From contig CAZSMH010000001.1 of NCBI GenBank assembly GCA_964607965.1, forward strand, positions 34,160-98,159: 64,000 nucleotides of DNA. Direction: 5' to 3'. The notes beneath the pieces were generated by a model. The model did not search any database, was not told where the DNA came from, and saw only the letters and a program-made list of their open reading frames with translations. The translations under genes were made by a program, and so were the position numbers. The first letter of the stretch is position 1. The number at the start of each line of letters is the position of its first letter. This DNA comes from SZUA-584 sp964607965 (GTDB lineage: Bacteria > Bacillota > Clostridia > Christensenellales > SZUA-584). Shown in pieces: positions 34,926 to 43,580 of this stretch.

Positions 34926-35525
34926 ATGCCAGTAGAACAAACAACTGCTACGGCGTCAACTCTAAGGACGTTCGAAAGCTTAAACGGTACAGGTAACAGC
35001 AATAACATGTCCCAGCAGGACTTTCTGAAAATATTGGTGGCTCAAATGGCTAATCAGGACCCACTTGAGCCGGCAGGACACGGAGAGTTTCTTGCGCAGA
35101 TGGCTCAGTTTTCATTACTGGAGGGTTTTCAGTCTTTAAGCCAGAGCTTTGAGACAAGCCAGGCTTACAGCATGATTGGCAAATATGTTTACATAGAGGA
35201 TTCCGCCGGGTTGATTTTCGGCAAAGTTGACGGAGTTGTCAATGAAAAAGGAATCAACTATTTGCTTGTTGGCGGTGAGACGTATAACGCCGTTAAAGTC
35301 ACAGGGGTTATGGACCCTTCAAGCATTGAAAACAATTTGGATACAAAAATATTGCAGGGAGCTAATTTGATTGGGAAAACAGTATCGGCAGATATTAAAG
35401 CCGAAGACGACACGGTTACGACAATTTCCGGTCAGGTAGAAAAGCTCATAATAAAGGACGGCAGCATATTCGCTGTTGTAAACGGGCAGAACATTCCCGT
35501 GTCCAGTATAACTCAAATTGCATAA
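34926..35525 (+). CDS. flgD: Hook assembly scaffold FlgD
   Basis: The 199-residue protein has MSQQDFLKILVAQMANQDPL followed by EFLAQMAQFSLLEG, the FlgD signature, and a beta-rich C-terminus. It caps the growing hook. AAGGAGG precedes the ATG. It sits between fliK and flgE. Confidence 0.95.
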   Translation: MPVEQTTATASTLRTFESLNGTGNSNNMSQQDFLKILVAQMANQDPLEPAGHGEFLAQMAQFSLLEGFQSLSQSFETSQAYSMIGKYVYIEDSAGLIFGKVDGVVNEKGINYLLVGGETYNAVKVTGVMDPSSIENNLDTKILQGANLIGKTVSADIKAEDDTVTTISGQVEKLIIKDGSIFAVVNGQNIPVSSITQIA

Positions 35526-35543
35526 TACAGGAGGAACACAACT

Positions 35544-36386
35544 ATGATGCGTTCATTGTATTCCGGTGTTACCGGTCTTAGAAACCATCAGACAAAAATG
35601 GATGTTATAGGAAACAATATTTCAAACGTAAACACGATAGGCTATAAATCGAGCCGCGTGATATTTCAGGACATATACAGCCAGACAATCAAACCGGCTT
35701 CCACAACGGGCACCGGTTCGGGCGGAACAAACCCGCAGCAGATAGGCCTTGGCGTTCAGGTTGCCACAATCGATGTGCTGCATACCAAGTCTACGCCGCA
35801 GTATACGGGTAATTCGCTTGACCTGTCAATAGAAGGCGACGGCTACTTTATTATGTCCAGTGACGGGCAGCTGTCGTATACGCGTGCCGGCAACTTCTAT
35901 CAGGATGTTAATCACTATCTTGTAGATGCAAACGGAGCATACGTTCAAGGTTATGAAGTAGATTTAAACGGAGCGCTTGTTCTCGACGGCGGAGGCGATC
36001 CCATACCAACCAATATTTACCTAGACCCTAATTATTATGATATTTCAATCAACAGCAGCGGCCAGGTGGTAGGTATTGACCAGGCGACCAACCAAAGCCA
36101 GGTGATAGGACAGATAACCTTGGCGACTTTCGCTAACCCGAACGGCTTAGAGAAGGTAGGGCAGAACACATACAGGGTAACGGTAAACTCGGGCACTGAG
36201 GTTCGCCATACACCGGGCGTTGGTACCGGAGGTCTTCTTAATCCGGGTACGCTGGAAATGTCAAACGTAGACTTGACAAGTGAGTTTGCGGACATGATTG
36301 TAACGCAGAGGGGCTTTCAGGCCAACTCAAGAATTATCACCACTACAGACCAAATGCTCGAGGAACTTGTTAACATGGTACGATAA
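35544..36386 (+). CDS. flgE: Flagellar hook protein FlgE
   Basis: The 280-residue protein starts MMRSLYSGVTGLRNHQTKMD and has IGNNISNVNTIGYKSSRVIF, GNSLDLSIEGDGYFI and the end MSNVDLTSEFADMIVTQRGF. It is short for FlgE but close to the Bacillus hook protein in size. AGGAGG precedes ATG 35544. A strong hairpin follows the gene. Confidence 0.94.
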   Translation: MMRSLYSGVTGLRNHQTKMDVIGNNISNVNTIGYKSSRVIFQDIYSQTIKPASTTGTGSGGTNPQQIGLGVQVATIDVLHTKSTPQYTGNSLDLSIEGDGYFIMSSDGQLSYTRAGNFYQDVNHYLVDANGAYVQGYEVDLNGALVLDGGGDPIPTNIYLDPNYYDISINSSGQVVGIDQATNQSQVIGQITLATFANPNGLEKVGQNTYRVTVNSGTEVRHTPGVGTGGLLNPGTLEMSNVDLTSEFADMIVTQRGFQANSRIITTTDQMLEELVNMVR

Positions 36387-36403
36387 CGGCTAACTAAAGC
36401 GGC

Positions 36404-36432
36404 GTGCGGCGTGGCGCACGGCCACGCTGCAC
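36404..36432 (+). other. Strong intercistronic hairpin between flgE and flbD
   Basis: GTGCGGCGTGGC (36404-36415) pairs with GCCACGCTGCAC (36421-36432): 12 pairs, one G-U, around a 5-base loop. No T-tract follows. It should stabilise or partly terminate the mRNA between the hook gene and flbD-motA-motB. Confidence 0.6.
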
Positions 36433-36458
36433 AGATTCTTTGAGAAAGGAATGATGAA

Positions 36459-36662
36459 ATGATCCGCGTTCACCGTTTAAACAACCAGGAATTTTTAGTA
36501 AACTGCGAGCTTATTGAGTTTGTAGAGGAAACACCAAATACAGTGGTTTCGATGGTTTCAGGCAGAAAACTTGTGGTATCGGAAACAACAGTTGAAATAC
36601 AGAAGCTGATTATAGAATATAAGCGAAAAATATTTTGCGCTGAAACTCCGGAAGAAAAATAA
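36459..36662 (+). CDS. flbD: Flagellar FlbD-family protein
   Basis: The 67 residues match FlbD: IRVHRLNNQEFLVNCELIEF, ETPNTVVSMVSGRKLVVSET, then VEIQKLIIEYKRKIF. Its molecular role is poorly known. It commonly sits between flgE and motA in Firmicutes and spirochaetes, as here. GAAAGGAATG lies before the ATG. Confidence 0.92.
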   Translation: MIRVHRLNNQEFLVNCELIEFVEETPNTVVSMVSGRKLVVSETTVEIQKLIIEYKRKIFCAETPEEK

Positions 36663-36678
36663 CTAGGGGAGTATTGAT

Positions 36679-37470
36679 GTGGAAAAAACAACGGTATCGG
36701 GCATAATAATTGGATTTGCATGCATAATAATATCTATTTATCTTTCAGGTACTATAGATTCATTTATTGACCCTGCATCGGTTCTCATTACTGTTGGCGG
36801 TACAATTGCCTCAACAATCGTATCCTATCCCGGAAAAATGCTAAAATCACTTAAAACCGTTTACACAAATGCATTTAAAAAAGTAAAAGTAGACTTAAAC
36901 GAGGATATAGAATTAATCATACAAATTGCAAATATAGCGCGGCGTGAAGGCTTGCTGGCATTGGAAGACGCAATGGAAGAGATTGAGAATCCGTTTTTAA
37001 AGAAGGGTATTATGCTTATAGTTGACGGGGCGGATACTGAACTGGTAAAAAGCATACTTCAGACGGAGATTGCGTTCATTCAGGAAAGGCATTCACAGGG
37101 ACAGGCAATTATATTAAGCATGGCCGGTTATGCACCCGCTTTCGGCATGATTGGAACGCTTATCGGGCTTATCAATATGCTTAAGAATTTATCTGATTAC
37201 GGTTCGCTCGGACCGAATATGGCAATTGCGCTTGTTACAACATTCTACGGTGTCGTTCTTGCAAACTTGGTATTTACACCGATTGCAAAGAAACTGAAAG
37301 CCCAAAGCGATGCGGAGAGCCTGCAAAAAGAACTATATATGGAAGGCTTGCTTTCTATACAGGACGGCGAGAATCCGCGTATTATTAAAGATAAACTGAC
37401 CTCGTTCCTAGCACGCAGGGAGATCAGGAAAGAAGAAGAAACAAATGCAGAGGTCAAAGAGATAGAATAG
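36679..37470 (+). CDS. motA: Flagellar motor stator protein MotA
   Basis: The 263-residue protein has four membrane helices with PASVLITVGGTIASTIVSYP, the conserved APAFGMIGTLIGLINMLKNL and GPNMAIALVTTFYGVVLANL. With MotB it makes the proton or sodium stator. The start is GTG 36679 with AGGGGAG upstream; the ATG at 36676 is out of frame. motB follows 8 bases later. Confidence 0.95.
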   Translation: MEKTTVSGIIIGFACIIISIYLSGTIDSFIDPASVLITVGGTIASTIVSYPGKMLKSLKTVYTNAFKKVKVDLNEDIELIIQIANIARREGLLALEDAMEEIENPFLKKGIMLIVDGADTELVKSILQTEIAFIQERHSQGQAIILSMAGYAPAFGMIGTLIGLINMLKNLSDYGSLGPNMAIALVTTFYGVVLANLVFTPIAKKLKAQSDAESLQKELYMEGLLSIQDGENPRIIKDKLTSFLARREIRKEEETNAEVKEIE

Positions 37471-37478
37471 GTGACAAG

Positions 37479-38240
37479 GTGAGATTCAGGAAGAAAAAAG
37501 AGGAGCTTCAGGAAGAAGGAGCGCCTGCATGGATGAATACTTACGGAGACATGGTCACTTTGCTGTTGACCTTTTTCGTGTTGCTTTTTTCTTTTTCTAC
37601 AATAGATGCGCAAAAATGGGAAGAGATTGTAAGTTCGCTGTCCGGCACGCCGTTTGTGGCAATACAGGCTATAGACCCCGGCAATGTACAGGGCGAGATA
37701 GCAAGCGAGGTAAACGCCGACCCTACTCCTACACCGTCTCCGCAATCGGATGCAAACGCTGAGGAAATAAAAGAAAGATTTGACGAATTGTATCAAAAAA
37801 TAAAATCGCATATTGAGGAGAATAACCTTTCAAGTCTATTAAATGTTGAGGAGCAGGAAAATGCCATACTGATTCGCATGTCGGATTCAGCCCTTTTTGA
37901 TTCGGGTAAGGATTTTCTTAAAACCGATGCAAAAATGATACTTGGCTCGATTTGCGTGATTATTGAAGAATACGATGATTTAATACAAAGGATTCGTATT
38001 GAGGGGCATACGGATAATGTGCCTATTCATAATTCGCGGTTCGCCGATAACTGGGAGTTATCCGCTTCAAGGGCTCTTGTTGTTGTAAGATACATGCTGA
38101 GCATGACGGATATTATACCGGCTAAGTTCATACCTATGGGATACGGTGAATATCATCCGGTGGATTCCAATGAAACTTCGGCGGGCAGAGCAAGCAACAG
38201 GCGGGTAGACTTCGTTCTTGAAAGTATTTTAAAGGAATAG
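37479..38240 (+). CDS. motB: Flagellar motor stator protein MotB
   Basis: The 253-residue protein has a single membrane helix with the ion-binding Asp24 in NTYGDMVTLLLTFFVLLFSF, a linker with PTPTPSP, and an OmpA-like peptidoglycan-binding domain (IRIEGHTDNVPI; ADNWELSASRALVVVRYM). It anchors the stator to the wall. The start is GTG 37479. Ion type (H+ or Na+) cannot be told from this. Confidence 0.95.
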   Translation: MRFRKKKEELQEEGAPAWMNTYGDMVTLLLTFFVLLFSFSTIDAQKWEEIVSSLSGTPFVAIQAIDPGNVQGEIASEVNADPTPTPSPQSDANAEEIKERFDELYQKIKSHIEENNLSSLLNVEEQENAILIRMSDSALFDSGKDFLKTDAKMILGSICVIIEEYDDLIQRIRIEGHTDNVPIHNSRFADNWELSASRALVVVRYMLSMTDIIPAKFIPMGYGEYHPVDSNETSAGRASNRRVDFVLESILKE

Positions 38241-38249
38241 GAGTTTGTT

Positions 38250-38648
38250 ATGAAAAAAGTAATAACTATTATTGTTTTAGTTTTAATTGCGGCGGGTGCG
38301 CTAACATACTTTCTTTTTCTGGCGCCGCCGCCTGAAGTGCAAACGAGCTATTTTGTACCGGGCGATTACTTTGTAACAAATATCAAAGACAGCACAAGGT
38401 TGCTGAAAGTGACTATAGTTATTGAGCTTAGTACGACGAATCCGGATGAGACACAAGAGTATCTTACTGAGCGCAGCCACATAATACGAGATAATATTGT
38501 GTTTTTACTGAGAAGCAAAACGGAAGAAGACCTGCGCAGCAACGATATACAAAAGACTTTGCGCGAAGAGATTGTTGACAGACTTAAAACAGAATTGAAA
38601 TTAGACTACATTAACACGATATATTTCAATGATTATGTGATACAATAA
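38250..38648 (+). CDS. fliL: Flagellar basal-body-associated protein FliL
   Basis: The 132-residue protein has an N-terminal membrane helix (about 3-22) and a FliL domain with YFVPGDYFVTNIKDSTRLLK and the end VDRLKTELKLDYINTIYFND. FliL supports the stator under load. AGGAG precedes ATG 38250. It lies between motB and fliM as usual. Confidence 0.92.
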   Translation: MKKVITIIVLVLIAAGALTYFLFLAPPPEVQTSYFVPGDYFVTNIKDSTRLLKVTIVIELSTTNPDETQEYLTERSHIIRDNIVFLLRSKTEEDLRSNDIQKTLREEIVDRLKTELKLDYINTIYFNDYVIQ

Positions 38649-38684
38649 ATGTGTTTAAATAAAGCTGTTGATAGGAGATAAACA

Positions 38685-39692
38685 TTGGCGAATATTTTAT
38701 CTCAAAATGAAATAGATGAACTTTTAAGCGTACTGACTTCAGGAAAGGATGCGCCGGTCGACGAGTTTGTAGCAGAAGACCCCAAAACGGCAAAGCCTTA
38801 TGATTTTCGTACTGCAAATAAGTTCTCCAAGGAACAGATACGTACGCTTCATTTTATTTACGATAACTACGCCAGCAGGCTTTCTACCTATTTATCGGGC
38901 ACACTGCGTACACTCTGTGAGGTTGACGTTATTTCAATTGAAGAACAGACTTTTTCTGAACTTAGCAACTCTATGCCTTCTCCCGTGGTGGTATCTATTA
39001 TCAATATGCCGCCGTTGCAGGGGTCGTCCCTGTTTGTTATTTCTTCTGCTATTTCTTATGAGATTATAAGCAGGCTCTTAGGCGGGACGGGTGAAGTGCA
39101 GGCTGTAGATAAGCCGTTCACTGAAATCGAATTATCGATTATTGAGCGCGTAATAAAAAAGGTTTTATCTTTGATGAGCGAAGCTTGGGAAAGGATAAAC
39201 AAAATCAGCGTACAGCTGGACAGGATTGAAACAAGCTCACAATATGTACAAATTGTATCTGCAAATGAGCCTATTGCCATTATTACAATGAATGTAAAAA
39301 TAGGAGCAGTCTCGGATATTATTAACATATGCATACCTAATATGGCGGTACAGCCTATTGCAAAACAGTTAGTTATGAAAACCTGGTATTCTGAGCAAAA
39401 CTTTAATAAAAAAGTTATGAATATTAAAGAGTTAAAGCAGGGGCTTGCCGGAGTTTCGTTGACGCTTTATACTGTTTTTAATGAAGTAGAAGCAACAGTA
39501 AGAGATATACTCAGTACGCAGGTCGGAGACGTAATAAAAATAGCACACAATATAAGCATGCCGGTTACAGTCAATATCGAACATATTCCAAAATTTAAGG
39601 GTTTTATAGGCATGCAAGGTTCAAATTATGCGGTTAAGGTTGTGGATATTCTAAGGGAGGCACCGGATGATGAGTCAGATGTTGATGAATAA
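38685..39692 (+). CDS. fliM: Flagellar motor switch protein FliM
   Basis: The 335-residue protein begins ANILSQNEIDELLSVL, the CheY-P-binding peptide. It continues with a CheC-like middle and a C-terminal SpoA/FliN-like domain. It forms the C ring. The start is TTG 38685 with TAGGAG upstream. It overlaps fliY by 26 bases, with the fliY ribosome-binding site inside fliM. Confidence 0.96.
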   Translation: MANILSQNEIDELLSVLTSGKDAPVDEFVAEDPKTAKPYDFRTANKFSKEQIRTLHFIYDNYASRLSTYLSGTLRTLCEVDVISIEEQTFSELSNSMPSPVVVSIINMPPLQGSSLFVISSAISYEIISRLLGGTGEVQAVDKPFTEIELSIIERVIKKVLSLMSEAWERINKISVQLDRIETSSQYVQIVSANEPIAIITMNVKIGAVSDIINICIPNMAVQPIAKQLVMKTWYSEQNFNKKVMNIKELKQGLAGVSLTLYTVFNEVEATVRDILSTQVGDVIKIAHNISMPVTVNIEHIPKFKGFIGMQGSNYAVKVVDILREAPDDESDVDE

Positions 39693-40746
39693 TAATGAAG
39701 GACAAGATGCCGCTGGTTTAACGCTCAGAGACAATGAGAAGGATGCTCTCGGCGAAATAGGAAATATTTGCATGGGGACTTCGGCTACTACGCTATCGCA
39801 GCTTTTGGGCAAACGTGTAACAATAACCGCTCCTAAAGTCAGCCTCGTTAAAGGCAATGAGTATTTGGACGAATATGAAAAGCCCGTAGTGGTAACAGAG
39901 GTTTCTTATACTAAAGGACTAAACGGGTTCAACATTTTTTTGATAAAAAAAGAGGATGCTCTTTCTATCACGGAAGTATTGATGGGCAGCCCGGCAGGTG
40001 CGGATGAGATGTATATAAGCGCCATAAGCGAAGTAATGAACCAGATGGTCGGGTCTTCTTCTACTGCGCTAGCGGATTTGCTGCACACAAATGTTAATAT
40101 ATCGCCGCCGGTAGTAAAAGAAATAATGAATAATAACGATGTAGTAAGCAAAGAGGGTCAGATGCTTATCAGAACCAGCTTTTTGCTTGAGATAGAAGAT
40201 TTGCTTAAAAGTGATATACTTCAGATTATACCATTTGATTTTGGAAAGAAACTTGCATCTACTCTCATTGTGGAGGAGCCGGAACCAAAGCTGGCTTTAG
40301 AAGGACATCCCAAAACCATTGGAGTATCAAATCCCACGCTTAATATGCAGCAGCGGGCTTCGGCTGCTGCTGTGGTTACAAAGGATGCCAGAATTATGAA
40401 CGATGAAAACAATGAGGGAAAAATTGAATTAAAGGAGGTTAAGTTCCAGTCTTTCAATGAAAAACCGGGCGATTTTACATATCCCGCAGACATATCCAAT
40501 ATCGACCTTATAATTGATGTTCCGCTGCATGTAACGGTGGTGCTTGGGAAAAGTAAAAAAAGCATAAAGGAAATACTCGAACTTAACCGAGGGTCTGTTA
40601 TTGTGCTTGACAGGCTTGCAGGTGAAATGGTAGATGTACTTGTTAACGGCAAACTGTTTGCACGGGGCGAGGTGGTTGTAATTGAAGATAACTATGGTGT
40701 TCGGATTACAGAAATCACCTCTGATGAACCTGCCAAAGATAAGTAA
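39667..40746 (+). CDS. fliY: Motor switch phosphatase FliY (CheC-FliN fusion)
   Basis: The 359-residue protein has two CheC-type phosphatase motifs, ALGEIGNICMGTSA and AISEVMNQMVGSSS, each with the E-x-x-N pair intact, and a C-terminal FliN/SpoA domain (about 275-350). It dephosphorylates CheY-P at the C ring. Its N-terminus lacks the EIDALL-type CheY-docking peptide seen in Bacillus FliY and begins almost directly at the first CheC motif. Confidence 0.95.
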   Translation: MMSQMLMNNNEGQDAAGLTLRDNEKDALGEIGNICMGTSATTLSQLLGKRVTITAPKVSLVKGNEYLDEYEKPVVVTEVSYTKGLNGFNIFLIKKEDALSITEVLMGSPAGADEMYISAISEVMNQMVGSSSTALADLLHTNVNISPPVVKEIMNNNDVVSKEGQMLIRTSFLLEIEDLLKSDILQIIPFDFGKKLASTLIVEEPEPKLALEGHPKTIGVSNPTLNMQQRASAAAVVTKDARIMNDENNEGKIELKEVKFQSFNEKPGDFTYPADISNIDLIIDVPLHVTVVLGKSKKSIKEILELNRGSVIVLDRLAGEMVDVLVNGKLFARGEVVVIEDNYGVRITEITSDEPAKDK

Positions 40747-40760
40747 AGCTTTATAACAAA

Positions 40761-40785
40761 GTACACCCCCTGTTCGGAGGTGCAC
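40761..40785 (-). terminator. Terminator of the SASP gene, possibly bidirectional
   Basis: On the minus strand GTGCACCTCC pairs with GGGGGTGTAC, followed by TTTGTT. It lies between the convergent fliY and SASP genes and can stop both. Confidence 0.6.
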
Positions 40786-40790
40786 CCAAG

Positions 40791-41012
40791 TCAGGTTATG
40801 CCCTTTTGCTGTTTGGCCATTGCAATCATCCGCTTGACCATTTCCCCGCCGATAGGACCGCCTTGCTGCCCGTTTACCCGGCTGGGAAGGTTGCCTTTGT
40901 ATTCATCATTATTTTCTTTGCAGTATTGCGAAATGCCAAGTTCGTTAGCGCATTCAAATTTAAACTTTGTCCACGGATGGTTTTGGTCATATTTTCGGTT
41001 CTTTGATGACAA
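40791..41012 (-). CDS. Small acid-soluble spore protein, alpha/beta type
   Basis: The 73-residue protein has the SASP signature WTKFKFECANELGI, an insert, then GNLPSRVNGQQGGPIGGEMV followed by KRMIAMAKQQ. SASPs coat spore DNA in the forespore and are cut by the GPR protease on germination. The length and the GNLPSRVNGQQGG form fit clostridial members. The start is TTG (complement of 41010-41012), with AAAGGAGGT at 6-7 bases. It shows that the organism makes spores. Confidence 0.9.
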   Translation of the reverse strand: MSSKNRKYDQNHPWTKFKFECANELGISQYCKENNDEYKGNLPSRVNGQQGGPIGGEMVKRMIAMAKQQKGIT

Positions 41013-41177
41013 ATTGATACCTCCTTTCTGCCAGACTGTAAATAATAAAAGTCTGATATCTATATTTTTAGCGAAAACGAAGTAATTACTCTGTTAATTA
41101 TTTGTTAATCACGATAAAATATATATTAACAGCAAACATATAATTATCCTGAAAAAAATTTAGAAGAGGAGCATGCA

Positions 41178-42347
41178 ATGAAGGATTTTAGATTTTTGAA
41201 CAAAACAGAAATCGTATTTGGAACTAAAGCCCAGAACGCTGTTGGCGAACTTACAAAAAAGTACGGGAGCAAGGTGCTCCTCCATTACGGCGGCGGACAC
41301 ATAAAAAAGGCAGGTTTATATCAGCAGATTACAGAACTGCTGAAAAAAGAAGGCGTCAGTTTTATAGAACTGGGCGGCGTATCGCCCAATCCCAGACTAT
41401 CTATGGTAAGGGAAGGGATAGAAATCTGCAGACACAACGGCGTTGATTTTATACTTGCAGTGGGCGGAGGCAGTGTTATAGATTCGGCTAAGGCAATTGC
41501 TGTAGGTGTGCATTATAACAAAGATGTCTGGGACTTCTATATTTCTGACGCTAGACCAAAAGAGGCGCTTGGAGTAGGTGTTGTGCTTACCATACCAGCC
41601 GCGGGCAGCGAGGCAAGCAACAGCAGCGTTATCACAGACGAATCAAATAATAATAAACGCTTTCTTGATGACGATTTGCTGCGTCCGATGTTTTCGTTGC
41701 TTAATCCGCAGCTGACTTTTTCGCTGCCGCCGTTTCAAACTGCATGCGGTGCAACCGATATCATGGCACATATTATGGAACGGTACTTCACGCGCGTAAA
41801 GGATGCAGAAATTACCGACAGGATGTGTGAAGCTGCATTAAAAACGGTTATCGGCAATGTTAGTAAAGTACTTAAAAAACCGGATGATTATGCTGCCCGC
41901 GCAGAGATTATGTGGACAGGGACGCTGGCTCATAATGGCCTTTTAGGAACAGGCCGAATTGAAGATTGGTCATCTCACATGATTGAGCATGAGATAAGCG
42001 GCCTTAACGATGTCGCGCACGGCGCAGGTCTTGCTGTTGTTTTTCCGGCATGGATGAGCTATGTATATAAACATGACGTATCGTTGTTTGCGCAGTTTGC
42101 TTCAAGGGTTTGGAATGTGGAAGTTGACTATAATAATCTGCAGGCTACAGCGCTTGAAGGAATCAGCCGTACAAAATCGTTTTTTAAATCAATCGGTCTG
42201 CCTACCAGCTTGGGTGAAATCGGCATTTGTTCCAAGCATTACAGCCGTATTGCGGCAAACTGCCGCCGGGCTGATGGTAAGACGGTAGGAAACTTTGTAA
42301 AACTGCAAAGCGATGATATAATTGAAATACTTAAACTGGCTGAATAA
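41178..42347 (+). CDS. Iron-containing alcohol dehydrogenase (butanol dehydrogenase type)
   Basis: The 389-residue protein has a nucleotide-binding region (LLHYGGGHIKKAGLYQQI; FILAVGGGSVIDSAKAIAVG) and a metal-binding domain with GATDIMAHIMERYFTR and SSHMIEHEISGLNDVAHGAG, giving the Asp and His iron ligands. It resembles NADPH-dependent butanol dehydrogenases (YugJ/BdhA), reducing aldehydes such as butyraldehyde in fermentation. AGAGGAG precedes the ATG. It lies before rex, whose product often controls such genes. Confidence 0.9.
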   Translation: MKDFRFLNKTEIVFGTKAQNAVGELTKKYGSKVLLHYGGGHIKKAGLYQQITELLKKEGVSFIELGGVSPNPRLSMVREGIEICRHNGVDFILAVGGGSVIDSAKAIAVGVHYNKDVWDFYISDARPKEALGVGVVLTIPAAGSEASNSSVITDESNNNKRFLDDDLLRPMFSLLNPQLTFSLPPFQTACGATDIMAHIMERYFTRVKDAEITDRMCEAALKTVIGNVSKVLKKPDDYAARAEIMWTGTLAHNGLLGTGRIEDWSSHMIEHEISGLNDVAHGAGLAVVFPAWMSYVYKHDVSLFAQFASRVWNVEVDYNNLQATALEGISRTKSFFKSIGLPTSLGEIGICSKHYSRIAANCRRADGKTVGNFVKLQSDDIIEILKLAE

Positions 42348-42415
42348 GCCGCTTTTAACAAGGGTTGTCGCAAGAGCGGCAGCCCTTATTAAAATGATAC
42401 GCTTTTAAAAGCGGC
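42348..42415 (+). terminator. Nested inverted repeat / terminator after the alcohol dehydrogenase
   Basis: An outer pair GCCGCTTTTAA (42348-42358) and TTAAAAGCGGC (42405-42415) is perfect over 11 bases. Inside it AAGGGTTGTCG (42360-42370) pairs with CGGCAGCCCTT (42377-42387). The inner stem is terminator-like but has few Ts after it. The outer copy starts right at the stop codon. Confidence 0.6.
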
Positions 42416-42496
42416 AAAAAACGGTGGCATGTGAGCTTATTGTAAGTATGATAATTGCATATTTACTGTGTAAAAAATAAGATTATGTAAAAAACT

Positions 42497-42524
42497 TTGT
42501 CAGCGGCGCTGCTTATGCTATAAT
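42497..42524 (+). promoter_or_regulatory. Sigma-A promoter of rex
   Basis: TTGTCA (42497-42502) and TATAAT (42519-42524) are 16 bases apart. The start should be about 42531, only a few bases before the rex ribosome-binding site. Confidence 0.75.
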
Positions 42525-42547
42525 ACGTGAAAAGAAAGGAGGCACAT

Positions 42548-43186
42548 ATGCAGGAAAACAGAATACCTGAAGCAGTGATACACAGATTGCCTAAATATTA
42601 CAGATATCTGTCAGAACTTGAGGCGGCAGGTATGGAACGCGTTTCATCTGCCCGTATGAGTACGGACATGAGACTAAATGCCTCCCAGATTCGCAGGGAT
42701 TTAAACTGTTTCGGAGGCTTCGGCCAGCAGGGCTACGGCTATCAGGTAATACGCTTGAAGCAGGAGATAATGAAGATACTTGGTGTAGGCTCTTCACATA
42801 AAGCGGTTATAGTCGGTGTCGGCAACATTGGACAAGCGCTGCTCAAATACAAGCATTTTGCACAGGAAGGTTATCAGATCATTGCGGCTTTTGATTCGGA
42901 TGAGAGCATTATAGGCCACGATTTGGGCGGTATAGAGGTTAAACCTATGAGTGAGCTTGAAGGCTTTATTTATAAGAATGCTGTAGATATCGGCATTGTT
43001 TCTGTGCCAAAAAAATATGCGCAAAGAATTACAGACGAATTGGTCAGTCTAGGCGTTAAAGGTATTTGGAACTTTGCACCGGTTGACGTACAGGTTCGCC
43101 GCGGAGTCAGCATAGTAAATGTTCATTTAAGCGATGGTTTATATGTATTATCGTACAGGATGAGGCAGAACAGTGAAAACAATTAG
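42548..43186 (+). CDS. rex: Redox-sensing transcriptional repressor Rex
   Basis: The 212-residue protein has a winged-helix N-terminus (IPEAVIHRLPKYYRYLSEL; SSARMSTDMRLNASQIRRDL) and a Rossmann NADH-binding domain (AVIVGVGNIGQALL). Rex senses the NADH/NAD+ ratio and represses fermentation genes when NADH is low. AAAGGAGG (42535-42542) fixes ATG 42548; the GTG at 42527 is upstream of it. It overlaps the next gene by 14 bases. Confidence 0.95.
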   Translation: MQENRIPEAVIHRLPKYYRYLSELEAAGMERVSSARMSTDMRLNASQIRRDLNCFGGFGQQGYGYQVIRLKQEIMKILGVGSSHKAVIVGVGNIGQALLKYKHFAQEGYQIIAAFDSDESIIGHDLGGIEVKPMSELEGFIYKNAVDIGIVSVPKKYAQRITDELVSLGVKGIWNFAPVDVQVRRGVSIVNVHLSDGLYVLSYRMRQNSENN

Positions 43187-43565
43187 CATAAGAACAAGCA
43201 AGCGTAACCAGATGGTGGATATTACAAGGGAAATACAAAAGTGTGTCAATGAAAGCGGTATTCAAAGTGGCCTTGTGTGTATTTTTGTGCCGCACACCAC
43301 GGCGGGCATATCCATCAATGAAAATGCAGACCCGGATGTAATACGGGATGTCATGTTTGCTTTAGAACGAACTGTGCCAAACAGCGGCTTTGCACATATC
43401 GAAGGCAATTCTGATGCACATACCAAAGCTCAGATAACAGGTTTTTCTTTAACCGTAATTATTGATGACGGCAGGCTTAATCTTGGCACATGGCAAAGCA
43501 TCTATTTTTGCGAATTTGACGGGCCTCGGAACAGACGCGTAAACGTAAAAGTGATTGCTGATTAA
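43173..43565 (+). CDS. YjbQ-family protein (UPF0047)
   Basis: The 130-residue protein has the family signature CIFVPHTTAGISINENADPDV, the middle HIEGNSDAHTKAQITGFSLT and LGTWQSIYFCEFDGPR. The His and Asp residues of these motifs form the active or metal site. Some members show weak thiamine-phosphate synthase activity; the true role is unknown. The start is GTG 43173, overlapping rex, so it is co-transcribed with rex. Confidence 0.9.
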   Translation: MKTISIRTSKRNQMVDITREIQKCVNESGIQSGLVCIFVPHTTAGISINENADPDVIRDVMFALERTVPNSGFAHIEGNSDAHTKAQITGFSLTVIIDDGRLNLGTWQSIYFCEFDGPRNRRVNVKVIAD

Positions 43566-43580
43566 ATATGATATATTTGT

